A stretch of 64,000 bases of DNA from Oligoflexus tunisiensis (GTDB lineage: Bacteria > Bdellovibrionota_B > Oligoflexia > Oligoflexales > Oligoflexaceae): NCBI RefSeq assembly GCF_001748245.1, contig NZ_BDFO01000001.1:560828-624827 (forward strand), read 5' to 3'. This document shows, piece after piece, positions 24,860 through 33,821 of this stretch; the stretch's first letter is position 1, and each line of letters starts with the position of its first letter. The position numbers and the translations under genes were made by a program. The notes beneath the pieces are model-generated. The model had not been told where the DNA came from, searched no databases, and was given only the letters and a program-made list of their open reading frames with translations.

Positions 24860-26287
24860 AGCGAAAACGTGCCTTCTGCAAGGAATCGGATACTTATCTT
24901 TCTAATGCTGCTCGCCATGCTGTTGCCATCCGGCGCTCAGGCATCACTCTCGGGAATCGTCGGACCGCGTTTCCTTTTCATTCGCGGCTGGAAGCCTCTG
25001 CGCGGTCCCTGGCCTGATCATCCCGCTCTTCATGCCTTGCGAAAAACATTCGGCGGTCTTTGGCAAGGGATCCTGCTGCTTTTGGCAGCGCAGATTCTTT
25101 TGCTGCTTTGCCAGCTTGTGAGAACATTTCTCGCTGACGACTCCCTGACACTAACTCTAACGTCCCATCTTCGTCTATTGGGAAAACAGGGCCTTTATGG
25201 AACGTTTCTTGTCTTGACTTTTATTCTCGCTGCCAGGCGCTTCCATGAACATCGCCTGAAGCTCTTCACCTGGCAGGCCCAGGGGCTTTTGATCGCCTCC
25301 GTTTTGCTCGGACTTTACATGCTGGGGCAAAGAACCTGGGGCTGGGATTGGATCCACGGTTTTCAGGCGAAGATTGGCGAGCATCGTTTCGCCTACGGCG
25401 TCTATCGCGCGTCAGGACTCATGGGGCACCCGCTCAGCCTTGCCTATAACTGCATGCTGCTGGCGCTTGTAAGTTTTGCCCAAGGACTTTGGTTGCAAGG
25501 TCGGGATCGCCGCCAGGCCTGGATCTGGCTCCTGATCAGTGTTGTCAACCTGGGGCTGATCGGTCTGACCGGCTCGCGCTATCCGTTGGCCCTGACCCTT
25601 GGACTTATGATTCTGGCGATGCTGATTCACACCCGACTCGGCAGCTGGCGCAACCTTTTGGGCTTGGGACTTTTGGCGCTTATTCCCATAAGTGCTGTTT
25701 TTTTATTCGATCCCGTGATGATGGGACGAATTCAGGAACTTTTGGATTCCACGGTGGCCGTGGAGGATCGTTTTGATCGTTGGATTTTCTGGAAAGTGCA
25801 TCTGCAAATTTTTATGGATCAGCCCTGGCTGGGAACCGGGTTGGCCAACTACGACAGGCTGTTGCTGGACTATTATGACCAGGCCGGCTACACTCATATT
25901 GAGAGAAAATACACGGCGCATAATATCCTGCTGCAAACTTTAGCGGACTCCGGACTCGTTGGGTCGCTGGCTTTGCTGGTCATCTTTTTCGCCTTGTTCC
26001 GGGCCGGTTTCCGCACGCTGAAAGATTTCCGACATCAGGGTTTTCTGTTGATCGCCCTCGGAACACTGCTCGGCGGACTCATGCAAAATACGCTGCGGGA
26101 TAGCGAATATCTTTATGCTCTTTGGACCAGCATGGGCCTTTGTTGCGGCTGCCTCATCGCTGGAGGAGTGCCCCATGAATCAAACGGCCGAAGCCACCTC
26201 CAAGATCACCAATCCGGAGAGGATATCGCGGATCGTCACGCGCATGTGCGACGGCCGGATGCAGGCGTTGATTCGAACCAAGGATAA
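24848..26287 (+). CDS. O-antigen ligase/polymerase-like membrane protein (Wzy_C-type)
   Basis: 479 residues with about ten hydrophobic segments. The region GLMGHPLSLAYN..., LTGSRYPLAL, and FMDQPWLGTGLANYD ... TAHNILLQTLADSGLVG matches the Wzy_C family signature (large periplasmic loop ending in a His-Asn pair), found in O-antigen ligases and polymerases. A GTG start at 24848 has AAGGA nine bases upstream. The last 38 codons (from about 26175) overlap the PilZ gene in another frame and read like non-functional sequence. A one-base shift would end this protein at a TGA overlapping the PilZ start codon, so a frameshift is possible. Confidence 0.8.
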   Translation: MQSHSENVPSARNRILIFLMLLAMLLPSGAQASLSGIVGPRFLFIRGWKPLRGPWPDHPALHALRKTFGGLWQGILLLLAAQILLLLCQLVRTFLADDSLTLTLTSHLRLLGKQGLYGTFLVLTFILAARRFHEHRLKLFTWQAQGLLIASVLLGLYMLGQRTWGWDWIHGFQAKIGEHRFAYGVYRASGLMGHPLSLAYNCMLLALVSFAQGLWLQGRDRRQAWIWLLISVVNLGLIGLTGSRYPLALTLGLMILAMLIHTRLGSWRNLLGLGLLALIPISAVFLFDPVMMGRIQELLDSTVAVEDRFDRWIFWKVHLQIFMDQPWLGTGLANYDRLLLDYYDQAGYTHIERKYTAHNILLQTLADSGLVGSLALLVIFFALFRAGFRTLKDFRHQGFLLIALGTLLGGLMQNTLRDSEYLYALWTSMGLCCGCLIAGGVPHESNGRSHLQDHQSGEDIADRHAHVRRPDAGVDSNQG

Positions 26288-26957
26288 TATCAAGGTTGGG
26301 ATTCGAGCCAATTTTGCCCGATTTGATGGGCAAAAAAGCCCGCCTGCGATCGTTTTTGACAAGATCTCGGAAATCGGTCTGCAAAAACTGGAAAAAGGCA
26401 TCCCGATAAAAATCGAAGTCATCGGTATGCCGTCGAAAGTGATGTTCGTGGCGAATATCATCGACAAGGCGGACGATGGCGTGATCTGCAGCCTGCCGGC
26501 TTCCCTGGTGACCATTGAGCGGCGGCAGAACTCGCGTTACCGCGTGACGCCGAGTGCCATGGCCTATTTGAGTTTCAGTCTTTGGGTTCCGGAGGATGAT
26601 GATCCCTCGGCGCCGCCCTTTTTTGATGCCTATCGCAGTCTTGCCGGCTGGATTCCCATCGTCGATATCAGCGCCGGCGGCGTCTGCGTGCAAAGCCATT
26701 TCCCTGCGTTCATTAACACGCTGGAAACGGTGGACCTCGATCCCAATGCTAAACTGCACCTGCCGATGAGTGCGCCCATGCCCGTGCAGGCCGCGATCCG
26801 CTGGAAGCGTCGGATCAAGAACCGCTTCGCGGAAGATAACCGTGAACGCTATCAGCTGGATTTCCGCCTGGGCATCGAATTTTTGGAACTGCAGGAAGAA
26901 TATCAGGTCAAGATTCGCAATTATCTGCGCCAGCTGAGTGTGGCGGATGCGATTTGA
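26175..26957 (+). CDS. PilZ-domain (c-di-GMP-binding) protein, YcgR-like
   Basis: 260 residues. An N-terminal beta domain (about 25-115) resembles the YcgR N-terminus. It is followed by a PilZ domain with the ligand motifs RRQNSR (in the IERRQNSRYRV segment) and DISAGG. These residues bind c-di-GMP in known members, so it is probably a c-di-GMP receptor acting on motility or the envelope. GGAGG precedes the ATG at 26175. It lies between a surface-polysaccharide-type gene and a YbgF-like gene. Confidence 0.88.
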   Translation: MNQTAEATSKITNPERISRIVTRMCDGRMQALIRTKDNIKVGIRANFARFDGQKSPPAIVFDKISEIGLQKLEKGIPIKIEVIGMPSKVMFVANIIDKADDGVICSLPASLVTIERRQNSRYRVTPSAMAYLSFSLWVPEDDDPSAPPFFDAYRSLAGWIPIVDISAGGVCVQSHFPAFINTLETVDLDPNAKLHLPMSAPMPVQAAIRWKRRIKNRFAEDNRERYQLDFRLGIEFLELQEEYQVKIRNYLRQLSVADAI

Positions 26958-26970
26958 AGGAGCTGTCTCC

Positions 26971-27756
26971 ATGCGCGCTTTGATTTTTATCGGTTTTCTG
27001 CTGAACGCCTGCGCAGGGTACGGTCCCTTTGCGGACGAGGCGGCGGAGGAAGTTCAGCCTGCCGCACCGATGGCAAGCGCGCCGACCACACCTGTCCCCG
27101 TACCCGCTTCGACCGTTGCTCCGGCTTCGGATCTTGAATTGCGAATTGCCAAACTTTGGGCGCGTGTGGATGATCTGGAAAACCAGCAGATTCGCCAGAA
27201 GGAGCGCATGAAGCTTCTGGAAAAGGGGCTGATGCTCGGCATTATTCCCGAGGAATTGAAAACGGATAAGCCTGTCCAGCCGCCCCAAAAACCGGAGCCC
27301 GAGGATCCACCCGCCTCGGTGCAGGCCACCACGCCTCCACCCCTGGCGAGCGGCGAAAAAAGCAAGGACCTTGCGGAATACCAGCGTCTCCTGCGCGCCG
27401 CCCAGGAAAAATTCAACGCGGCGAGTTATGGTCAGGCCATCGTGCAGTACAATGAAATCGGTGAAAAATTTGATGATAGCCTGACCGAAGGCAGTCATCA
27501 CTACTGGACCGGTCTCAGCTGGTTTTATCTGAAGGAAATGCAGCTCGCCGAGCAGAGCTTCCTGAAATTGATCGATCGCTACAGTCACAATTCCTGGGTG
27601 CCGTATGCCCGCTTTTATATGGCCAAGATCGATTTGAATCGCGGTCTATCGGGTCGTGCGCGGGATCAGTTCAAGATGCTGATCGATGAGTATCCCAATC
27701 AGGATCTCGGGGAGATGGCCCGCATGGAAATTGATCGCATGAGGGAGAAGCTTTGA
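26971..27756 (+). CDS. YbgF/CpoB-like TPR lipoprotein
   Basis: 261 residues. The lipobox is LLNAC near residue 13, then a Pro/Ala-rich linker and a short coiled coil (about 55-85, LRIAKLWARVDDLENQQIRQKERMKLLEKG). The C-terminal TPR part (about 130-261) has YGQAIVQYNEI, QLAEQSFLKLI and GRARDQFKMLI. This coiled coil plus TPR arrangement is that of YbgF/CpoB, which links the Tol system with peptidoglycan synthesis. The ATG at 26971 has AAGGAG upstream. A second protein of this type lies at 34279-35130. Confidence 0.8.
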   Translation: MRALIFIGFLLNACAGYGPFADEAAEEVQPAAPMASAPTTPVPVPASTVAPASDLELRIAKLWARVDDLENQQIRQKERMKLLEKGLMLGIIPEELKTDKPVQPPQKPEPEDPPASVQATTPPPLASGEKSKDLAEYQRLLRAAQEKFNAASYGQAIVQYNEIGEKFDDSLTEGSHHYWTGLSWFYLKEMQLAEQSFLKLIDRYSHNSWVPYARFYMAKIDLNRGLSGRARDQFKMLIDEYPNQDLGEMARMEIDRMREKL

Positions 27757-29189
27757 TGCCAAGGCCTCTTCTTCTTTGCAGCCTCATCCTCGCCCTGCTC
27801 CCGTCCTGGGACGCGCGGGCCCAGGATCCCTCGTTGGAAGATCTCGAAAAAATGGGCGCGGAAATGGACACGCTGGAAGAGGACGTGGAAGCGGAAGGCG
27901 ACATGCCGCCTCCCATGCCGCAAGGCATCGAAGCTTCGGTTCCGGATGATGCCGCTCAGGCGGAAGCCGCTGCGATGAGTCAGCCCAATCAAAATATGCC
28001 GGCCACGGATACAAGCGGACTCGAACCCGTGGATGTGCGCAGTCGCATCAAGAAGATTCTCGAACCCAACCTCTTCGCGGGCGCTCCTCCTGTGCCCGGC
28101 ACGCTGCGCAATATGGCTCCGGGCGAAGCACCCGAGGAATATGCCGTTCAGGAAGGCGACAACCTCTATGATATTTGCGATCAGCTGATCGATGAGCCCA
28201 CCTACTGGCCCAAACTCTGGTCCTTCAACCCGGGCATTGCCAACCCGCACTTTATTTACCCCGGTATGAAACTGCGTTTTTATGCAGGCGATGCGGAAAA
28301 TCCCCCTTATCTGCAGGTGGTTACCGAGGATGATATCGTGCCGGTGGACAAAGGCGGCATGAAGGAAGCAGAGCTGGTGCGTGAGGATATCAATGGCATG
28401 CTCATGCGTTCCGAGATCCCCCAAAACCAGCAGGTCACCAATTCCGACGAACTGGAGTCCATTGCCGGTATCGACGACATGTTCATCCTCATGGGTGATC
28501 GGGCACGTCCGGATAAGGTACCGGTCATTATCCCGGCCTTTATCGTGGAAAATGAATTCGAGGAACTGGGACGGATCGTGGGTGGTTCAGCCGGCTCCTT
28601 TCTGATCGACAAGGGCCAGTTTCTGATCGTGGAGCCCGAGGATGATAACAGCCTGGCCATCGGCACGAGTTATACGATCGTGCGTGAGACCGGTAAAATA
28701 CGCACCCTAAACGGCAACGACTTTGTTGGTTACCGCTATGAATTCATCGCTCATGTCCAGGTGAATTCGAAGGATGAGGAAGAGGATGTGTTCCGGGCCA
28801 AGGTTGTTTACAACCGGCTCGGTGTGATGCCTGGTGATCTCGTGATCGGCTATCGTTCCACCAAGCGCAGTCTGCCGCTGAATCCACCGCAAAGCATTCA
28901 AGGGAACAACCAGCAGGTGGTGGCCTTCACCGAACCCTTTATGCAGGTCGGTGGCCGCGGGGCCTTCGTCTTCTTTGAGCAGAATGAAAACAAACTGCAG
29001 GAAGGTCAAGTTTACAACATCATGCAGAATGTGAAAGTGGCCGCACCCAGTTTCCTGAAGAGTGACCTGCCGGATACCGAAAGCCAGGTGGCCAGGGCCT
29101 ATATCATCGATGCCTCAGCGTCCGGAGCCCTGGGTTACATTCTGAACGATGTGCTCGAAGTTCGCCTGGGTGACAAGGCCAGTCCCTGA
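27756..29189 (+). CDS. Exported LysM-domain protein
   Basis: 477 residues. Signal peptide (PLLLCSLILALLPSWDARA), an acidic Met/Pro-rich region (about 25-110), then one LysM domain (about 128-178, YAVQEGDNLYDICDQLI ... NPHFIYPGMKLRFY) expected to bind peptidoglycan glycan. The remaining 300 residues are beta-rich and unrecognised. The start codon overlaps the stop of the preceding YbgF-like gene (TGATG), so the two are co-translated. It is the last gene of the envelope cluster 24848-29189. Confidence 0.85.
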   Translation: MPRPLLLCSLILALLPSWDARAQDPSLEDLEKMGAEMDTLEEDVEAEGDMPPPMPQGIEASVPDDAAQAEAAAMSQPNQNMPATDTSGLEPVDVRSRIKKILEPNLFAGAPPVPGTLRNMAPGEAPEEYAVQEGDNLYDICDQLIDEPTYWPKLWSFNPGIANPHFIYPGMKLRFYAGDAENPPYLQVVTEDDIVPVDKGGMKEAELVREDINGMLMRSEIPQNQQVTNSDELESIAGIDDMFILMGDRARPDKVPVIIPAFIVENEFEELGRIVGGSAGSFLIDKGQFLIVEPEDDNSLAIGTSYTIVRETGKIRTLNGNDFVGYRYEFIAHVQVNSKDEEEDVFRAKVVYNRLGVMPGDLVIGYRSTKRSLPLNPPQSIQGNNQQVVAFTEPFMQVGGRGAFVFFEQNENKLQEGQVYNIMQNVKVAAPSFLKSDLPDTESQVARAYIIDASASGALGYILNDVLEVRLGDKASP

Positions 29190-29275
29190 GTCTTTGTCCG
29201 TCCGCCGATCTTTATGTCCGTGGTCTCCCCCTTGATAAAATCTTAACCTGCTTTCGCTCGTGCGAAGGAGGTTTC

Positions 29276-30247
29276 ATGTCCATCATTCCGCAACTCGAAG
29301 CGCATTGTTCTCATGTTCTTTCCCAATGGATGTATCGATGGCTGAGTTTGCCAATACGCAAAGCCGCAGATCATCCACGCGTCGCCATTGAAGCGCTCGA
29401 GGTGAGCGATTGGGCCGATTACATTCACGATCGTCTCGAAGGGGAATCCGTTTCCTGGACCATTCTTATGCGCTCAGCTCAGGCAAGTCCGGTGGCCTTG
29501 GCCACTTTGATTTTTGAAAATATCAAGCAGACGCGTCGCGCCGGAGCTGACTTCATCGATTTTTACCATCCTCTGTATCCCGCTCTGCTCGCATGTATCA
29601 AGGATCCACCCAACTGTCTCACCATCATCGGACCACCTGATACCTTAAGCAAGCCCGCGATCAGCGTGGTGGGCTCGCGACGTGCTTCAGGTTTTGCTCT
29701 GCGTGAAACCGAGGAACTCGCGGCTGCACTGGCAGCTGAAGGTGGTGTGATCGTCAGTGGAGGCGCTCTGGGTTGTGATATCACAGGGCACCGGGGCGCC
29801 TTGCGATCGGGAGAACGACCCTGTCCCACCATAGTGGTGCTGGCCGGTGGGCTCGCGCGTTTCTATCCGCGCTGCAACGAGAGCGTGTTCCGACTTCTAC
29901 AGCATGCCGGTGCCGCCTTCATCAGTGAAAGGCTCTGGGAATATCCCGCGCGGCCCTATGATTTCCCGGTCCGCAATCGCATCATCACTGGGCTTTCCCC
30001 GCGACTTCTTCTCATGCAAGCCGGCGAACGATCTGGTGCAAAAGTGACCGCCCAGCTGGCGTTGGAGCAAGGTCGCGAAGTCTTTGTCATGGTGCATCCC
30101 GAACATGATGTGAGGGCTCTGGGCTCAAGGCAGCTTCTGCTTGAAGGCGCGACGCCTTTCTTTTCCGCGCAGGACTATATGCGCATGGCCTGGAGCTGTG
30201 ACAACAGGGATTGGTTTGAAGCTGGTTCTGGCTTCGAAAGTGTTTAA
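29276..30247 (+). CDS. dprA: DNA-processing protein DprA
   Basis: 323 residues. The Rossmann-like DprA core is clear: ISVVGSRRASGFAL, VSGGALGCDITGHRGAL, VVLAGGLARFYP, FPVRNRIITGLS and GREVFVMVHPEH. DprA loads RecA onto single-stranded DNA during natural transformation. A helical N-terminal part of about 100 residues precedes it. AAGGAGG lies 7 bases before the ATG. It is followed by a Smg-like gene, an association also seen in E. coli (dprA-smg). Other competence genes are not visible here. Confidence 0.93.
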   Translation: MSIIPQLEAHCSHVLSQWMYRWLSLPIRKAADHPRVAIEALEVSDWADYIHDRLEGESVSWTILMRSAQASPVALATLIFENIKQTRRAGADFIDFYHPLYPALLACIKDPPNCLTIIGPPDTLSKPAISVVGSRRASGFALRETEELAAALAAEGGVIVSGGALGCDITGHRGALRSGERPCPTIVVLAGGLARFYPRCNESVFRLLQHAGAAFISERLWEYPARPYDFPVRNRIITGLSPRLLLMQAGERSGAKVTAQLALEQGREVFVMVHPEHDVRALGSRQLLLEGATPFFSAQDYMRMAWSCDNRDWFEAGSGFESV

Positions 30248-30370
30248 GGAATTTGTTTTGCTTTCCAGGGGACAAAGTCTTAGTCTATAAGAAAGTACAT
30301 TCAGCATTAATATCGGAGACGTTGATATCAGGAGTTGGATATCGATGGATCCAGTTGAGGGGAGTGAGAC

Positions 30371-30868
30371 ATGCACAGTGTCACTTCACAGGCGACGTGG
30401 TGGTCTGTGGTCCGAGCCATGGCCGAAATGGTAATCTTTGGCTATGACGAACTGGAACTGACGGAGCGTTACGTAAGGGACGAGCTTCTGGAAGCTGGTT
30501 TTTCCTCGACTGATATCGAGGCAGCCTGCGACTGGGTGGAAAAAGCCGTGAATTCAGGAACCGTCGTGGAATCACTCGCGATGCTGCAAAGTAAAGGAGA
30601 GGGTGTTCGCATCACCAATCCGATGGAGCGCATCTGCTTTAGCAACAAGATCTGGTCGAAGATCGAGCTGTGCCGACATAAGGGTATTCTTTCCAGTGAC
30701 ATTATCGAACGCATGCTCGAAGGCGCCCGCGTAATCGATACCCGTGACTGGGATGATGAAGAAGTCAGCAATCTGCTGGCGGAAATCTTTATTGCGGTTC
30801 TGCCGGGAACATCGGAAGGCGACTTCCATGATATGTTCCATGCCTGCGTGCCGGATTTCTATTGCTGA
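30371..30868 (+). CDS. Smg/DUF494-like protein
   Basis: 165 residues, no signal peptide. GYDELELTERYVRDELLEAGFSSTDIEAACDWVEK resembles the N-terminal helices of Smg, and GILSSDIIERMLEGARVIDTRDWDDEEVSNLLAEIFIAVLPG resembles the C-terminal half. The next-door dprA supports the assignment. Smg has no firmly established reaction. The ATG at 30371 has GAGGGGAG upstream. Three ATATC words spaced 14-15 bases apart (30310-30343) lie in its leader. Confidence 0.7.
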   Translation: MHSVTSQATWWSVVRAMAEMVIFGYDELELTERYVRDELLEAGFSSTDIEAACDWVEKAVNSGTVVESLAMLQSKGEGVRITNPMERICFSNKIWSKIELCRHKGILSSDIIERMLEGARVIDTRDWDDEEVSNLLAEIFIAVLPGTSEGDFHDMFHACVPDFYC

Positions 30869-30883
30869 TGGACGAAGACCTGT

Positions 30884-30901
30884 CCCCTCTTTGAGGAGGG
30901 G
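30884..30901 (+). promoter_or_regulatory. Stem-loop covering the ribosome site of the CpaF-like gene
   Basis: CCCCTC (30884-30889) pairs with GAGGGG (30896-30901), whose GGAGGGG is the ribosome site of the TTG start at 30907. A T-rich run follows (CTGTCTTGTTTTTG). It could be a weak terminator of the Smg-like gene, a translational gate, or both. Confidence 0.4.
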
Positions 30902-30906
30902 CTGTC

Positions 30907-31809
30907 TTGTTTTTGCAAAATCTATTGTCTTCCTACTTCCGTGATCCAGCTTTGGATGAAGTCCTGATCAACGGCTGTGATCAGGCTCTCCTGCTCTCCG
31001 GTGCCCAGCGCCGTATCGAATCCTCCCCTTTTTCCTCCACTCAAACTATGATCGAAGCCTGTCAAAACCTGGCATTTATGCAAAATTTGCGGCTGGATCC
31101 CTTGATGCCGGCGGCCGGTGGCGCATTGGAGCTGATGATCGGAGCCAGGTCCGAGCATTTCCGCTGGCACTGTGTCCTGCCTCCTGTGTCACGCGATGGT
31201 CCCCTTCTGAGCCTCAGGCGGCATCGACTCGCGGTGCTTGATCTTGAAGATTTTGTGACATCTTTTATGATCACGCTCCTGGATACGATCAGTCAGCATC
31301 CCGGACCTCTTCTGATCGCGGGACCGACCGGAGCTGGCAAGACCTCGCTGATGATGGCGCTTTTGCAGCGTGCGGCGCTTGATCTGCGGGTGGCCATCCT
31401 CGAGCAGCTGGCGGAACTTCCGCGCCTGGGACCCGGCTGGATCCGTCTGCAGGCTCAGGCCGCGGACCTCGGTGGGTCGGGAGCCTTCAGTCTCAGTCAG
31501 AGCTTTGATGAACTTCTGCGGCTTAGGCCTGATCGCATCGTGATTGGAGAGCTTCGCCAGAAGGAGGAGGCCCGGGCTCTGCGTCGGGCGGTGCTGGCTG
31601 GCCATGGCAGTGTGTGGGTCACCCTGCATGCGGCCACACCCGAAGCCCTGGCCGCACGCCTCGCGGATCTTGCCGACGAGGACGTTCAGCTATGGCAATC
31701 GCTGCTGGAAGAGCAGAAGGCGCATTTGATTGTCATGGGACGGGGATTTCCCCGGGTTCAGGGCATCTGGCAGTTTACGGAGAATGGACCCATGAAAAAA
31801 GCGCCCTGA
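30907..31809 (+). CDS. CpaF/VirB11-like secretion ATPase, short orphan form
   Basis: 300 residues. An N-terminal domain (about 1-110) precedes the ATPase core: Walker A GPTGAGKTS (about 138-146), an acidic segment, a conserved RLRPDRIVIGELRQKEEARA (Walker B-like region) and GHGSVWVTLHAATPEAL with the His box. These are hallmarks of the type II/IV secretion ATPases closest to CpaF/TadA and VirB11. No pilin or other secretion gene is next to it, and it is shorter than typical CpaF. The TTG start at 30907 is chosen for the GGAGGGG five bases upstream. Confidence 0.8.
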   Translation: MFLQNLLSSYFRDPALDEVLINGCDQALLLSGAQRRIESSPFSSTQTMIEACQNLAFMQNLRLDPLMPAAGGALELMIGARSEHFRWHCVLPPVSRDGPLLSLRRHRLAVLDLEDFVTSFMITLLDTISQHPGPLLIAGPTGAGKTSLMMALLQRAALDLRVAILEQLAELPRLGPGWIRLQAQAADLGGSGAFSLSQSFDELLRLRPDRIVIGELRQKEEARALRRAVLAGHGSVWVTLHAATPEALAARLADLADEDVQLWQSLLEEQKAHLIVMGRGFPRVQGIWQFTENGPMKKAP

Positions 31810-31823
31810 AAATCAGGACGCTT
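31795..31823 (-). terminator. Rho-independent terminator of the DEAD-box helicase gene
   Basis: On the minus strand AAGCGTCCTG-ATTTT-CAGGGCGCTT is followed by a T-tract (31795-31800). The stem has one mismatch. It overlaps the last codons of the convergent CpaF-like gene. Confidence 0.8.
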
Positions 31824-31846
31824 GATTCGATACCTTCATCGGGACA

Positions 31847-33736
31847 TCATTTTTTCTTGCCGAAGAAAATCGCGAAGATTTTCTTGAAGATGCCCATGAA
31901 CGAATTCGGTACCACTTCAGGCTGCACGGGTTTGATAATGGTCTTGCCGCGCGGCTGAATGGTCTGTGGTGGCTGCTGCGTGTGAGCCTTGCGATGACGG
32001 TTGCCGCCACGTGGATGCGTGGGGGCTCCTGCCGCCGCTGCAGCCGGCTGCTGCCTTGGCTCGTGCCGCTTGCCTTTTGGTCCTTTCGGGTGCTGATCCT
32101 TGACCTCGGCTCCGCCACGATCCTGGCGTGCTTCGATCCGCGGGCCGCCGCTTGGCTTCCGCTCGGGTCTGGGGGCATCACCCTGAGCGCTGGCGCCGGA
32201 TTTGTGACTACCGCGTTCAGGACGTTTCGATCGATCGCCACGACGACCGTCTCTTCTATCCTCTTTCTCATTCATACGGGAACCCTTGAATTCTGGATCT
32301 TTATAAGGATTGCCGGCTTTGTCTTCGATCTGCAGATAGGATTCCGGGAACCATTCGGTTTGGATCTTCACGTTTTCGCCGAGGTATCTCTCGATATCGA
32401 TCAGGTTATGACCATAATCCTCGCAGACCAGGGAGTAGGCCGAGCCGAAGGCTCCTGCCCGGGCGGTGCGGCCAATACGGTGAACGTAGTTGGCAGCCTC
32501 GTCAGGCAAATCAAAATTATAGACGTGAGTAATGTTGGAAATGTGCAGCCCGCGACTCGCCACATCCGTCGCAATCAAGGCTTTCACTTTGCCTTCCTTG
32601 ATACGACCGATCAGGGCAATACGCTTTTTCTGGGGCAGGTCACCGGTGATCAGATCACACTCGATGCCATTTCCGGAAAGTTTGTAGTGCAACCATTCCG
32701 CTACGATCTTCGTGTTGGTGAAGATCACCGAACACACCGGCTGATGATCACGCATCAGACCAAGCATGACCTGGAGCTTCTGCGTGGAATCACAGATCAC
32801 AGCATGCTGCTCGATACGCTCGGGAGTAATGACCTCGGGGTTGGCGGAAATGTATTTCGGACTTTCGAGATACTCGAAAGCCAATTCCTTGACCTTGTCA
32901 TTGGTGGTCGCCGAGAAGAGGAGCTTCTGGGTTTCCGGACTGAGTTTGCTGAGGAAGAATTCCACGTCCTCGATAAAGCCCATGTCCAGCATGCGGTCGG
33001 CTTCATCGCAGATGAAGAGGCAGCAGTCCTTGGCCGAGAAAATTTTCTTCTGATAGTAATCCTTCAAACGGCCCGGCGTGGCCACGATCACATCCACGCC
33101 CTGCTTGATACGCTGAGCCTGTTTGTCGTAATCCACACCACCGAAGACGGCCATGCTGGAAATATTCAGCTGATTAAAGAGCTGCTCGGCATCGGCCGAA
33201 ATCTGCAGGGCCAACTCCCGGGTGGGGGCCAAAATCAAGGCTTTGGGGAGGGGGCTGTTCTCGCCACCTGCTTCCCGTAGCTTAAGGAGCTGGTGCGCGA
33301 TCGTTATCAGAAACACCCCGGTTTTGCCGGTGCCTGTCTGAGCAAAACCGGCCAGATCCTGACCCTGAATGGTCAGTGGCAAGCATAAGCCCTGGATAAG
33401 AGTAGGTTTTTCCCAGTTGAGCGTGCGGACGGCGGCGATCAAATCTTCGGCCAGCGCCAATTCCTCAAAGGTTTCAACAGGAAAGAACTGCTCATCCTCT
33501 TTGACGACAACGGCTTCGTCGTCGTCCTCTTCGTCGGGAAGAGTCGGCAGACTTGGTTCGATCACCGAAAGAGGTATGTGATCGATAGTAATATCAGGGG
33601 TTTCGATAGGAGGCAGCGCACCAGTCTCTGGCAGTTCCTCGTCGTTGACGGGATTCCCCGCTACTTCTGGAGCTTCTTCAAGAATTGGTTCTGAGACTGG
33701 CTTGTGAGTTGTCATAAGGTCTTCTTTATCACTCAT
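31847..33736 (-). CDS. DEAD-box RNA helicase with acidic N-terminus and basic C-terminal tail
   Basis: 629 residues. An acidic N-terminal extension of about 85 residues precedes a complete DEAD-box core: FAQTGTGKTG (motif I), PTRELALQ (Ia), VATPGRLKD (Ib), CDEADRML (II, DEAD), FSATT (III), IFTNTK (IV), ATDVASRGL (V) and HRIGRTARAG (VI). Residues from about 470 on form a low-complexity Arg/Gly/Pro/Lys/Gln tail. The last 19 residues, NSFMGIFKKIFAIFFGKKK, are a basic amphipathic or hydrophobic segment unusual for this family. It resembles RhlB/RhlE-type helicases of RNA decay or ribosome assembly. Confidence 0.93.
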   Translation of the reverse strand: MSDKEDLMTTHKPVSEPILEEAPEVAGNPVNDEELPETGALPPIETPDITIDHIPLSVIEPSLPTLPDEEDDDEAVVVKEDEQFFPVETFEELALAEDLIAAVRTLNWEKPTLIQGLCLPLTIQGQDLAGFAQTGTGKTGVFLITIAHQLLKLREAGGENSPLPKALILAPTRELALQISADAEQLFNQLNISSMAVFGGVDYDKQAQRIKQGVDVIVATPGRLKDYYQKKIFSAKDCCLFICDEADRMLDMGFIEDVEFFLSKLSPETQKLLFSATTNDKVKELAFEYLESPKYISANPEVITPERIEQHAVICDSTQKLQVMLGLMRDHQPVCSVIFTNTKIVAEWLHYKLSGNGIECDLITGDLPQKKRIALIGRIKEGKVKALIATDVASRGLHISNITHVYNFDLPDEAANYVHRIGRTARAGAFGSAYSLVCEDYGHNLIDIERYLGENVKIQTEWFPESYLQIEDKAGNPYKDPEFKGSRMNEKEDRRDGRRGDRSKRPERGSHKSGASAQGDAPRPERKPSGGPRIEARQDRGGAEVKDQHPKGPKGKRHEPRQQPAAAAAGAPTHPRGGNRHRKAHTQQPPQTIQPRGKTIIKPVQPEVVPNSFMGIFKKIFAIFFGKKK

Positions 33737-33821
33737 CGCGTCTTCCGCTGCGTTAAGCAGCTAATTTTTTTTTGAATTTAACCGATATCAAGGCATACAG
33801 CCACATAAAAAAGGTGCACGA

